Source: Scatosoma sp045127595
GTDB taxonomy: Bacteria; Bacillota; Clostridia; Christensenellales; Borkfalkiaceae
Assembly: GCA_045127595.1 (NCBI GenBank)
Contig: JBGVQS010000024.1
Location: forward strand, 1-64,000
DNA length: 64,000 bases
Reading direction: 5' to 3'
Part shown: piece after piece, positions 34,951 to 42,737 of the stretch
Layout: the number at the start of each line of letters is the position of its first letter
Numbering within the stretch: the stretch's first letter is position 1
Notes under the pieces: model-generated
What the model was told of the DNA's origin: nothing
Database searches by the model: none
What the model saw: only the letters and a program-made list of their open reading frames with translations
Program-made: the position numbers and the translations under genes

Positions 34951-35060
34951 TCGGAGGTTCGCGCGAGGAGCGAGAAACGATTTCGCTATATATTTACACC
35001 ATGTTTGCGAGCGACGACACTTTGATTGCTATGCAATCAATTTTCCTCTTCTCTGCGCCA
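34951..35060 (+). repeat. Split T-arm copy of tRNA-Ser with an 83 nt insert
   Basis: TCGGAGGTTCG (34951-34961) copies the 5' half of the tRNA-Ser T-arm, and CCTCTTCTCTGCGCCA (35045-35060) copies the 3' half with acceptor and CCA. Between them lies an insert starting CGCGAGGAGCGAGAAACG, containing GCGACGACACTTTG and ending in the hairpin GATTGC/GCAATC. A second terminator follows at 35062-35098. The anticodon and D arms are missing, so this is not a tRNA gene. Confidence 0.8.
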
Positions 35061-35061
35061 A

Positions 35062-35098
35062 CAAAAAAAGGAACGGTTATGCACCGTTCCTTTTTTTG
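35062..35098 (+). terminator. Terminator after the split tRNA-Ser copy
   Basis: CAAAAAAAGGAACGG/CCGTTCCTTTTTTTG, 15 bp perfect stem, 7 nt loop. Confidence 0.8.
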
Positions 35099-35113
35099 TT
35101 TGTCTACGGATTT

Positions 35114-35358
35114 AGAAGAGGATTCGAGGGTGGGAGCCAATCCGCGGGAGCGGATTGCTTTGCTGCCTAAAAGCTCTTCTTCAAAATTGTAAAATAGCAA
35201 AGGCGACAATTGATAATTGTCGAGCGGGGCGCGCCGCTAAAGGCGAGAATCCTCTTCTCTGCGCCAAATCCCGCATTTTGATGGGATTTTTTTTATGCAT
35301 TTTTTGTATTACCCCCATTTTGACCCCCAAAAACACGGCGAGAATCCTCTTCTCTGCG
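35114..35358 (+). repeat. Further tRNA-Ser tail copies and mini-hairpins
   Basis: 35114-35127 is the exact inverse of the T-arm (AGAAGAGGATTCGA). 35248-35266 is an exact direct copy of the last 19 nt of the tRNA with CCA, followed by an AAATCCC/GGGATTT hairpin with Ts. 35343-35358 copies AATCCTCTTCTCTGCG again. Both direct copies are preceded by GGCGAG. Between them stand small hairpins: AATCCGC/GCGGATT, GACAATT/AATTGTC, CGCC/GGCG. No protein gene is seen from 34885 to 35534. Confidence 0.75.
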
Positions 35359-35387
35359 TAAATTTATATGTATCCCCCTTCATTTAC

Positions 35388-35416
35388 TTGACTTTTTATA
35401 AAAAATAGCATATACT
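35388..35416 (+). promoter_or_regulatory. Promoter of the candidate small RNA
   Basis: TTGACT (35388-35393) and TATACT (35411-35416) with a 17 nt spacer. No ORF follows on this strand. Confidence 0.65.
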
Positions 35417-35422
35417 ATTTAT

Positions 35423-35497
35423 GACATCAAGTCAGGAACAGGCACTCGAGACTGTTCCAACCCGCGCCCTGCTTAACAGCCGACGCGGTTTTTTTCA
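35423..35497 (+). ncRNA. Candidate ~75 nt small RNA of unknown family
   Basis: Downstream of a good promoter lie two hairpins, GGAACAG/CTGTTCC (35435-35458) and CCGCG/CGCGG (35462-35488). Seven or more T follow, giving a self-contained transcription unit. The loop sequences GCACTCGAGA and CCCTGCTTAACAGCCGA are unpaired or nearly so. The next gene is on the other strand. I do not recognise the family. Confidence 0.55.
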
Positions 35498-35500
35498 GCA

Positions 35501-35530
35501 AAAAAGAGCGAACCGAAGTTCGCTCTTTTT
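35501..35530. terminator. Terminator of the YegP-like gene
   Basis: AAAAAGAGCGAAC/GTTCGCTCTTTTT, 13 bp perfect, CGAA loop, usable on both strands. Confidence 0.85.
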
Positions 35531-35534
35531 ATCT

Positions 35535-35933
35535 TTATTTCTCCAACGTTTCGTCTACAATTTCCGCATTTACCGCATTGATTGAAACGCTTTTTAAGCC
35601 GTTCATAACGCCGCTCTTGGATTTATATCCTTCTTCGCTCATTGCAATGCTCTCTCCGTTTGCTGCAAACAATCTATACCGATACAATCCCGCTTTATCG
35701 AAATACACTTCAAATTTCGGGCAGGTTTTCGCCGTCGGATTTTTCAAAGTGTTATCTTCTATGCGGTCTTCCGCGATACATTTCGCCGCGTTCTTCGCAA
35801 TACTTTCCATCCCTTTTTTGCAAGCGGCTTTCGTCGAGTACACCTGCGATGATACCGCGATTTTTTCCTTATTTGCCGCATACAAACTGAAATTAAAACC
35901 CGTAGTCGTCTTTTTGATAATAAATTTTCCCAT
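35535..35933 (-). CDS. YegP-like protein, two DUF1508 repeats
   Basis: 132 residues made of two similar halves of about 55 residues. The first is GKFIIKKTTTGFNFSLYAANKEKIAVSSQVYSTKAACKKGMESI-like; the second is KFEVYFDKAGLYRYRLFAANGESIAMSEEGYKSKSGVMNGLKSV-like. Each follows the DUF1508 pattern FxLxAxNxxxIxxSxxYxSxxxxxxGIxSV. The function is not known; it is a small cytosolic protein. AAAGGAGAAAATT precedes the ATG, and it has a strong terminator. Confidence 0.9.
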   Translation of the reverse strand: MGKFIIKKTTTGFNFSLYAANKEKIAVSSQVYSTKAACKKGMESIAKNAAKCIAEDRIEDNTLKNPTAKTCPKFEVYFDKAGLYRYRLFAANGESIAMSEEGYKSKSGVMNGLKSVSINAVNAEIVDETLEK

Positions 35934-35967
35934 AATTTTCTCCTTTGTTTATTATATTCCTGTTCTT

Positions 35968-36825
35968 TTAGAGCGTTACCGAGAAATATTCTTCTCCGTT
36001 TTCCACCAAGAACAAGTAATCCTTTGCGCCGATTTCTTTCAAGGAATACGCAATCCCCTTATTTTCTTCTGAACCGATCATCGAATCGACCACCGCCGTG
36101 CCGACCATCATGTTCATATCTTCCGCCGTACCGATATCAAAAATCGTATCTAAAATATGGAACAGTTCTTCCGTGTCTTCATCATCCAAGCCATTGACCG
36201 TCAAGCTGTTATGCTGCACGGTGTATTCAAAAGGCGAAAGTCCCTTTAAAACATCTACCGTGGATGATATGTACAATTCATCAGGCACCCACTTTTTAAA
36301 CCAACTAAGCGGCGCGGAATCCATTTTTTCCTTGAACGCGCTGATGTCGAGCTTCGCCGTCATATTCATGGTCATTGACGAATCGCTTACGTTCAGAAAA
36401 TCCGTTTGCAAAAGCTGCACGGGAACTTCCCAGTCCCCTACCGTGATTTTGCCGCCCCATTCCTGTTCAAGCACCGTTTGCGTCAACGCGCCAATCTGTC
36501 TATCCGTCAGTTTAATGATATATTTCATCTCCGAAGGCAACCTGTCAAAGTTGATTGAATAGCCGTGTTCTAAACTGTATTCGATCATATTTTCAACCGA
36601 CTGATTCACTTCCGTTTGTACGTCCACCATATCCGAAACGTCAAATGCGTTGGGGCAAAGCTCCGCTTCGTCCACAGGCTCGTTCACGGTCCTGACAATA
36701 CCGATCGCGCTGAGCACGTCTATGTCGTACGCCGAACGGATATAGAAATACCCCCCGACCGCCAAGCCGATAACAAGCACCAGCAAGATCAATACAAATT
36801 TAAAAAGGCCTTTGACTAATTTCAT
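35968..36825 (-). CDS. Membrane-anchored hypothetical protein
   Basis: 285 residues. A single N-terminal span (FKFVLILLVLVIGLAVGGYFYI, residues 8-30) is followed by a soluble, probably extracytoplasmic domain with mixed alpha-beta character. No catalytic motif is seen and there is no lipobox, so it is likely an anchor rather than a cleaved signal. AAGAGGTAAGAGAA precedes the start. I do not recognise the family. Confidence 0.75.
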   Translation of the reverse strand: MKLVKGLFKFVLILLVLVIGLAVGGYFYIRSAYDIDVLSAIGIVRTVNEPVDEAELCPNAFDVSDMVDVQTEVNQSVENMIEYSLEHGYSINFDRLPSEMKYIIKLTDRQIGALTQTVLEQEWGGKITVGDWEVPVQLLQTDFLNVSDSSMTMNMTAKLDISAFKEKMDSAPLSWFKKWVPDELYISSTVDVLKGLSPFEYTVQHNSLTVNGLDDEDTEELFHILDTIFDIGTAEDMNMMVGTAVVDSMIGSEENKGIAYSLKEIGAKDYLFLVENGEEYFSVTL

Positions 36826-36911
36826 TTCTCTTACCTCTTTTTTCGTTATCCCTTATATTATACCACATATTTTTATTTTTGCAAGACCTTTTTTGCATTT
36901 TAAGGCATAAA

Positions 36912-36934
36912 AAAACTCCCTTGTAAGGAGTTTT
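36912..36934 (-). terminator. Terminator of the HAD hydrolase gene
   Basis: AAAACTCC/GGAGTTTT hairpin with T tract on the minus strand, just past the stop codon. Confidence 0.7.
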
Positions 36935-36939
36935 CTTTT

Positions 36940-37650
36940 TTATAAAGTTTCGATAAACGCCGCAAGCGCGTCAAAACCTCCGTGGGCGTAAGCGGAAATA
37001 TCTTCTCCGTATTTGTTTATCAAACAATCGGTCAGCAAAAAGACTTTCATACCGAGCTTGCTTGCGACCATGTCTTCGCCAACGTCGTTGCCGATCATTA
37101 AACATTCTTCTCCCAAAACGCCGAGCGCTTCTAAGATATATTCGTAATATTTTAAATTCGGTTTGCAAAAGCGGGAATTTTCATAGGTCGTATACAGTTC
37201 AAAATCCCCTTTATCCAGCCCTGCCCAAGCCATACGTTTTTCCGTCGCTACCGCAGGAAAAATGGGATTTGTCGCAAGCGCAACCCGATACCCCTTTTCT
37301 TTCAACAAGCGCACCGTTTTTGCCGCCGCGGGATTGAACCCGCACGAGCTTTGCACTCCGTCGAAATCCTGCGCGTAGAATTCCTCAAAGCAGCCGTAAT
37401 CCGCTTTGGCTTTTTCCGCGCCGTAAACGCCTGCAAAAAGCTTCCAAAACGCGTCCTCGTTCGTTTGCTTGCCGTCGTTTTTAACCATTGCCGCCGTGCC
37501 CTTCCAAACGGTATCGATCAGTTGATTCGGTTCATATCCGCGCTGCGCAAGCTTCTTTGCCAAACGTCCGAAATACGCTTTCACAAACAAATCCTGATCC
37601 ATCGGCAACAGCGTACCGTCCAAATCAAATAAAACCATTTTTATCGCCAT
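36940..37650 (-). CDS. HAD family hydrolase
   Basis: About 236 residues. Motif I is VLFDLDGTLLPMDQD with the nucleophile Asp, motif II is in VALATNP, and motif III/IV is in GEECLMIGNDVGEDMVAS. The cap is helical, between motifs I and II. Such enzymes remove phosphate from small molecules; the substrate is unknown. ATG 37650 (MAIKMVLFD) follows GGAGCTTGATT; the upstream TTG reading is not needed. Confidence 0.87.
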   Translation of the reverse strand: MAIKMVLFDLDGTLLPMDQDLFVKAYFGRLAKKLAQRGYEPNQLIDTVWKGTAAMVKNDGKQTNEDAFWKLFAGVYGAEKAKADYGCFEEFYAQDFDGVQSSCGFNPAAAKTVRLLKEKGYRVALATNPIFPAVATEKRMAWAGLDKGDFELYTTYENSRFCKPNLKYYEYILEALGVLGEECLMIGNDVGEDMVASKLGMKVFLLTDCLINKYGEDISAYAHGGFDALAAFIETL

Positions 37651-37788
37651 AATCAAGCTCCTTTTACGCCAAAGGCGCTGACGGATCTCCACCAACGCCT
37701 TTATTGTATCATATTTTTATGACTTTCAACTACTTTTCCGCGCTCAAAAAACTTTTCACAAAATTTTTATTTTCGCGCGCGGTCGGTT

Positions 37789-39450
37789 TTACGCCTCTAC
37801 CTGCTTCGCGCGTTTCGCTTCCGATTGCGAGCCGGTAGGGTTGAGAATACTGTACCCTACGTTGACAAGGTGATCGGCAACTCTTTCCAAGCCCACGATT
37901 GTGGACGTAAAGTAAGGACTAAGCTCGATTTTACAGTTCCCTTCCGCAAGACGCGCATAATGCTGCGCAGACAAGTCGCGTTTGAGTCCGTCAACCGTAT
38001 TTTCACATTTGGTAAGCTCGGTAAGGCATTCCTTTTCGCCGCCGTTGAAAGCTGTTTCCGCAAGCTCGAACATACGCAATACGGTGTCGCTCATACCATG
38101 CAAATCGTTGGTTGCCGTTTCAGAAAAAGCGATTCCCTTATCCGTCATTTGCGCGCTGATTTCATAGAAGTTTTCCGCATGGTCGCCGATACGTTCTAAG
38201 TCGTTAAGCACGTGGAAATACGTACCGATCGCCTTTTCGTCCTGCGGATCTGCCACCGCGGAAAGCTTAATCAAATACTTCGTCAACGCGTGGTTGGTGA
38301 AGTTGATAATCTTTTCATTTTCAAGGATTTGCGCCCCATATTTATTCGAATCCCCATAGATCGATTCGAAAGATTTTTGCAGGTTTTCTTTGGCAAGCGA
38401 AGCCATATATTCAATTTCTTTCTTGACCTGCATCATTGCAACCGCGGGCGTTTTCAAGAAACGTTCGTCCACGTATTTAAGCTGACGAACTTCTTGTCCA
38501 GCTTCTTTATCCTTAATCATAAAAGTCGCAAATTTAACAAGCAGTTTTGCAAACGGCAACAAAACCAACGTTGTTGAAACGTTAAATATTACGTGGAACC
38601 ATGCGAGCTGCATTTCGGGTTTGGAAATAAGTTTTCCAAGCAAGTTGACCACTTGATTTTGGAAAATCCAAATAAAAATTGCAAACAAAATCGACCCGAC
38701 AACGTTAAAGGTCAAATGAATCAACGCCGTACGTTTTGCGTTGGTGGACGCGCCAAGGCAGGCAATAATCGCCGTTACGCAAGTACCGATATTTGAACCG
38801 AGCACCAAGAACAGCGCGCTGCTCATATCCAAAGTACCAACCCCTACCATAGTAATGAAAATACCCGTAGCCGCCGACGAGCTTTGAATCAACGCCGTAA
38901 ACGCCACACCGCATACAATCAAAAGCAAAGGGAAATCGATTTTTTCAAACAAATCAATGAAGAATTCGTTAATTTCCGCCGAATTTTTCAAGGAATTCCC
39001 CATCAGTTCCAAGCCGACGAAAATCAAACCGAAGCCGCACAAAATACCGCCGATTTGCTTGATTCTTTCAGGCTTGAAGAAGGTCATCATCACCCCGACA
39101 AAAGCAAGCACCGCAGCAAAATCGGAAATGGGCAAAGATTTCAAAGAAACCAAAATACCCGTAATCGTCGTACCGATATTTGCGCCCATAATAATTGCCG
39201 TTGCTTGCAACAACGTCATAATCCCCGCGTTTACGAACCCGATGACCATAACGCTGGTGGCTGACGAGCTTTGTATAATCGCCGTAACCCCCGCGCCGAC
39301 GCCAACGCCTGCAACACGGTTATTGCTTATTTTTCCTAACAATTTTTTCAATCCGCCGCCCGCGCTCTTTTCCAAGCCGTCCGACAGCATATTCATACCG
39401 GCGATAAATACGCCGACCCCCGATAACAACAACAAAATTGCTTCTAACAT
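37789..39450 (-). CDS. Na/Pi cotransporter family protein with PhoU-like domain
   Basis: 553 residues. The first 330 are membrane spans in two inverted repeats, each with the QSSSA signature (TAIIQSSSATSVMVIGF and ALIQSSSAATGIFITMVG). These define the NptA/PNaS family of sodium-phosphate symporters. The last 200 residues form a helical PhoU-like domain (NDLERIGDHAENFYEI). It likely imports or exports phosphate with sodium. AAAAGGAGAGTTAC precedes the ATG. It is a single-gene unit. Confidence 0.93.
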   Translation of the reverse strand: MLEAILLLLSGVGVFIAGMNMLSDGLEKSAGGGLKKLLGKISNNRVAGVGVGAGVTAIIQSSSATSVMVIGFVNAGIMTLLQATAIIMGANIGTTITGILVSLKSLPISDFAAVLAFVGVMMTFFKPERIKQIGGILCGFGLIFVGLELMGNSLKNSAEINEFFIDLFEKIDFPLLLIVCGVAFTALIQSSSAATGIFITMVGVGTLDMSSALFLVLGSNIGTCVTAIIACLGASTNAKRTALIHLTFNVVGSILFAIFIWIFQNQVVNLLGKLISKPEMQLAWFHVIFNVSTTLVLLPFAKLLVKFATFMIKDKEAGQEVRQLKYVDERFLKTPAVAMMQVKKEIEYMASLAKENLQKSFESIYGDSNKYGAQILENEKIINFTNHALTKYLIKLSAVADPQDEKAIGTYFHVLNDLERIGDHAENFYEISAQMTDKGIAFSETATNDLHGMSDTVLRMFELAETAFNGGEKECLTELTKCENTVDGLKRDLSAQHYARLAEGNCKIELSPYFTSTIVGLERVADHLVNVGYSILNPTGSQSEAKRAKQVEA

Positions 39451-39597
39451 GTAACTCTCCTTTTAACTTTTCCTTTGTTGTTTTCTTTTTTCTTCTTTTA
39501 CCATTATATCCGCTACTTGTTATATTATACCATTTTCTCTGTTAAATTGTCAAAGAAATTTCATAAAAAAAAGCCCTGAAAAGCCCTGCTATTTTCC

Positions 39598-39626
39598 TTG
39601 ACAAATAAGCTATTGCATGTTATAAT
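39598..39626 (+). promoter_or_regulatory. Promoter of pnuC
   Basis: Consensus TTGACA and TATAAT, 17 nt apart, about 143 nt upstream of the pnuC start. Confidence 0.8.
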
Positions 39627-39642
39627 ATCATAATAAATATAA

Positions 39643-39735
39643 TAGCACTGCCACCGGGTAGAATACGAACTTGCGTTCCGTATTGCGTATCGTTAGGTCT
39701 TAGAAGATACGTAATGGGAATGCTTTTTTTATTCA
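39643..39735 (+). promoter_or_regulatory. Structured pnuC leader, candidate riboswitch
   Basis: Between the promoter and pnuC lies a compact fold. An outer AGCA/TGCT pair encloses two hairpins, AATACGAAC/GTTCCGTATT and CGTATC/GATACG with loop GTTAGGTCTTAGAA. The joining strands GCCACCGGGTAG and AATGGG are unpaired or weakly paired. Seven T follow. The three-way shape before a nicotinamide riboside-type importer suggests ligand control, but the sequence does not match a class I can name. The rest of 39451-39769 is AT-rich spacer. Confidence 0.5.
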
Positions 39736-39769
39736 AATTCCGCAATCGGCAACCTGTTAAGGAGTTTTT

Positions 39770-40462
39770 ATGCGTCTGAAAAAAACGCTTGGATATTTTT
39801 CTAAATTCGAATGGAGTCTTTGGGGGATTTCTACCGTTATCGTGATCCTTTCTTATATTGTAAGCAAGGATTATTATCCGCTGACCTTGATCGCCTCTTT
39901 ACTCGGCGTAACCGCGCTCATTTTTTTAGCAAAAGGCAACGTAATCGGGCAATTCCTTACCGTTCTTTTCAGCGTTTTGTACGGCATTATCTCTTTTCGC
40001 TTTCGATACTATGGAGAAATGATCACTTACCTTTGTATGTCCGCGCCAAGCGCTGCTGTCGCTTGCGTGAGCTGGCTGAAAAATCCTTCCGATAAAGGCC
40101 GTTCGGAAGTAAAAATTTCTACACTGACCAAACGAAAATTTATCTATCTTTCTTTCTCGGCTGTTGCGGTTACTTTTGTTTTCTATTTTATTTTGCGCTA
40201 TTTTGATACGGAAAATTTATTGATTAGCACTCTGTCCGTTACCACGAGCTTTTTGGCTTCCATGCTGCTCATTTTCCGTTCCCCTTTCTATGCGGTTGCT
40301 TACGCCGCAAACGACGTCGTACTGATTACGCTTTGGATTCTCGCTTCCATATCGCAGCTTTCTTACCTGCCGATGGTCTTTTGCTTTTCCGCCTTTTTCT
40401 TCAACGATTTGTACGCGTTTATCAACTGGAAACGTATGCATAAAAGACAGTCTTCCTTATAA
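39770..40462 (+). CDS. pnuC: PnuC-type nicotinamide riboside transporter
   Basis: 230 residues with seven predicted spans. The first half holds EWSLWGISTVIVILSYI and GNVIGQFLTVLFSVLYGIISFRFRYYGEMITYL. The end is AANDVVLITLWILASISQLSYLPMVFCFSAFFFNDLYAFINW-like, with the NDxxxxxLW and FxxNDxYxxxNW patterns of PnuC. It imports nicotinamide riboside or a related vitamin by facilitated diffusion; PnuT/PnuX relatives move thiamine or riboflavin, so the ligand is not certain. GTTAAGGAG precedes the ATG. Confidence 0.87.
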   Translation: MRLKKTLGYFSKFEWSLWGISTVIVILSYIVSKDYYPLTLIASLLGVTALIFLAKGNVIGQFLTVLFSVLYGIISFRFRYYGEMITYLCMSAPSAAVACVSWLKNPSDKGRSEVKISTLTKRKFIYLSFSAVAVTFVFYFILRYFDTENLLISTLSVTTSFLASMLLIFRSPFYAVAYAANDVVLITLWILASISQLSYLPMVFCFSAFFFNDLYAFINWKRMHKRQSSL

Positions 40463-40520
40463 TAAATAACGAGCTTGAAAAATAGCTCTTATTTTTTTGC
40501 TTAAAAATACGAACAAATGT

Positions 40521-40549
40521 TTGACTTTTAAAAAGAAAAGGGATATAAT
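40521..40549 (+). promoter_or_regulatory. Promoter giving a leaderless radical SAM mRNA
   Basis: TTGACT (40521-40526) and TATAAT (40544-40549), 17 nt apart. The ATG begins at 40556, 7 nt after the -10 box, at the expected transcription start. Confidence 0.7.
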
Positions 40550-40555
40550 GGTGGT

Positions 40556-41827
40556 ATGATTACGGAAGAGCGGTTAAAAATTTTAACGGAGAGTGCGAAA
40601 TATGACGTTTCCTGTTCTTCTTCGGGGAGCAAGCGGAAAAACGCAGGCGGTATCGGCAACGGCTATGCGGCAGGGTGCTGTCATTCTTTCACGCCCGACG
40701 GACGGTGTATTTCTCTATTAAAAATCGTTTTATCCAACGATTGCGTATACGATTGCAAATACTGTCCCAACCGCGCGAGCGCGGACGTCCCCCGCACGTT
40801 TGCCACCCCTGAGGAGATTTGCGAGCTGACGATTGATTTTTATAAGCGAAATTATATCGAAGGGCTGTTTCTTTCTTCGGCGGTCTTTAAAAGCCCCGAT
40901 TATACGATGGAATTATTACTTTTGACGGTGAAAAAGCTACGAAAGGAATACCGCTTTAATGGATACATTCATTTAAAAGGAATCCCCCGCGCCGACGAAA
41001 AGCTGATGCACGAAGCCGCGCTGTACGCCGATAGAATGAGTTATAATATCGAGCTTCCGTCCGAAAAGAGCTTGAAGTTACTCGCGCCGCAAAAGAGCAA
41101 AGAAAGCTTACTTTTGCCCATGAAAGGCTTAACGGAAAGGAAGCTGCAAATGACGGAAGAAAGAAAAAAAGGGTTCTTTAAGGGGCACTTTTTACCCGCG
41201 GGACAAACGACGCAAATGATCGTTGGCGCTTCTCCTGAAGCGGATGGGCAAATTTTGCGATTGACGCAATCGCTGTATCGGAAAATGGATATGCGGCGGG
41301 TGTATTATTCTTCTTACGTACCCGTGGTACAGGACGCGCTGTTGCCCAACACGCCTACGGGACAGCTACGCGAACACCGTTTATATCAAGCAGACTGGCT
41401 GCTACGTTTTTACGGCTTTACCGTGGAAGAACTCCTTTCCGAAAACGAAAATTTATCGACGGAGTTTGATCCAAAAGCGGCTTGGGCGTTAAGAAATATG
41501 CACTTATTCCCCGTAGAAATCAACCGCGCGCCTTTGGAAACGCTACTGCGCGTGCCGGGAATCGGCGCGAAAAACGCTTACAAGATTATGGAAGCGCGCA
41601 AATATACAACATTAAGCTTTGAGGATTTGGCGAAAATGCGCGTAGCGTTAAAACGCGCAAAGCATTTCATCACTTGCAACGGGAAATTTTTCGGCGCGAA
41701 AAACGAGTGCGCCGTTCGCGGACTTTTGGCCGCCGCGGAGCAGGGAGAACACGCCGTGCAAATGGATCTTTTTTCCATGGTTTCCGACAGCAAAAACGCA
41801 CTCATGGCTTTAACGGGGCAACTGTAA
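40556..41827 (+). CDS. Putative DNA modification/repair radical SAM protein
   Basis: 423 residues, matching the family TIGR03916. It has KYDVSCSSSGSKRKN at the start, the cluster motif CVYDCKYC (Cys-x3-Cys-x2-Cys, near residue 62), then a TIM-barrel-like radical SAM core. A helix-hairpin-helix LLRVPGIGAKNAYKIM lies near residue 325. It is always paired with a DUF4130 protein, as here 10 nt downstream. A role in DNA repair is proposed from this pairing and the HhH, but not proven. The start lies at the transcription start with no ribosome site. Confidence 0.92.
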   Translation: MITEERLKILTESAKYDVSCSSSGSKRKNAGGIGNGYAAGCCHSFTPDGRCISLLKIVLSNDCVYDCKYCPNRASADVPRTFATPEEICELTIDFYKRNYIEGLFLSSAVFKSPDYTMELLLLTVKKLRKEYRFNGYIHLKGIPRADEKLMHEAALYADRMSYNIELPSEKSLKLLAPQKSKESLLLPMKGLTERKLQMTEERKKGFFKGHFLPAGQTTQMIVGASPEADGQILRLTQSLYRKMDMRRVYYSSYVPVVQDALLPNTPTGQLREHRLYQADWLLRFYGFTVEELLSENENLSTEFDPKAAWALRNMHLFPVEINRAPLETLLRVPGIGAKNAYKIMEARKYTTLSFEDLAKMRVALKRAKHFITCNGKFFGAKNECAVRGLLAAAEQGEHAVQMDLFSMVSDSKNALMALTGQL

Positions 41828-41837
41828 GGAGAAAACT

Positions 41838-42557
41838 ATGCTTTACTTTTTCGACGGAACAAAGGAAGGATTTTTAACGGCGTTTGCACGGGCATATACG
41901 GATGAAAACGCTTGGCTTACGTCTAAAAAAACACAGCTCGTTTTGGGGCAAGAGCTTATCTTTGCGCAAACGAACGCGCAAACCGCTAAAAAATGTTTGG
42001 AGCGGCTGTGTACGTTCGATAAAAAGGCTTCTTACGAGTTGGATACGCTGCTTCGCAGCGGTATGGAAGAACATGAACAAATTGCCTTTCGCTATTTTCG
42101 GTATATGGCGCAAAAAAAACGCCCTGTACATAACGAGCTTACCGTTTCAGCCGTTTTTTCCGCCAACGAATGTATGGCAAAAATCGGCAAGGAAATCCAT
42201 CGTTTTCACGGCTTTATTCGCTTTATGGAAACGACGAGCGGCGCGCTGTACGCACCTTTTGCGCCCGATAACGATATATGCGATCTCTTGACGGCGCATT
42301 TTGTCGCGCGCTTGCCCGAATATCCGTTCGTACTGCACGACGTAACCCGTAAAAAAGCCGCCGTTTACGACGGAAAAAACGTTTTTACCGCACCTTTATC
42401 CGAAGCCGACGTCCTACTTTCCGCCGACGAAAAGTCGTGGCAAGCCCTTTGGAAAAGGTACTACGCCGCCGTGAATATCCCCTGCCGTGAGCGTTTGAAA
42501 CAAATGCGTGGATATATGCCAACGCGCTATCATCCATTTTTAACCGAACGAAATTAA
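41838..42557 (+). CDS. DUF4130 / TIGR03915 protein, partner of the radical SAM protein
   Basis: 239 residues. It has MLYFFDGTKEGFLTA at the N-terminus, HNELTVSAVFSANECMAKIGKEIHRFHGFIRF-like central part and YAPFAPDNDICDLLTAHFVARLP, all diagnostic of the family; the end is RYHPFLTERN. It is linked to uracil-DNA glycosylase-type proteins in other genomes (some are fused), suggesting DNA base repair. AAGGAG precedes its ATG and the pair is one transcript ended by a strong terminator. Confidence 0.92.
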   Translation: MLYFFDGTKEGFLTAFARAYTDENAWLTSKKTQLVLGQELIFAQTNAQTAKKCLERLCTFDKKASYELDTLLRSGMEEHEQIAFRYFRYMAQKKRPVHNELTVSAVFSANECMAKIGKEIHRFHGFIRFMETTSGALYAPFAPDNDICDLLTAHFVARLPEYPFVLHDVTRKKAAVYDGKNVFTAPLSEADVLLSADEKSWQALWKRYYAAVNIPCRERLKQMRGYMPTRYHPFLTERN

Positions 42558-42564
42558 AAGAACA

Positions 42565-42589
42565 GAGCCGATACTTTGCGTATCGGCTC
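42565..42589 (+). terminator. Terminator of the radical SAM/DUF4130 operon
   Basis: GAGCCGATAC/GTATCGGCTC, 10 bp perfect stem, followed by CGCCTTTTTT. Confidence 0.9.
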
Positions 42590-42737
42590 CGCCTTTTTTA
42601 GAGGAAAACAAAATTTTTTTAATCATCTTTTTTATTTTTATAGGGAAGAAGAATAAAACGACTGAAAATTGTTAGTTTCAATCAAAAAACAACTTTCCGA
42701 ATCATCTATCCCAAACAATTTCTTTATCTTCAAACTA

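Noticed and set aside
34951..35060. Intron-bearing or permuted second tRNA-Ser gene
   Set aside because: There is no anticodon arm, D-arm or 5' acceptor strand in or near the copy; only the T-arm and 3' end are present.
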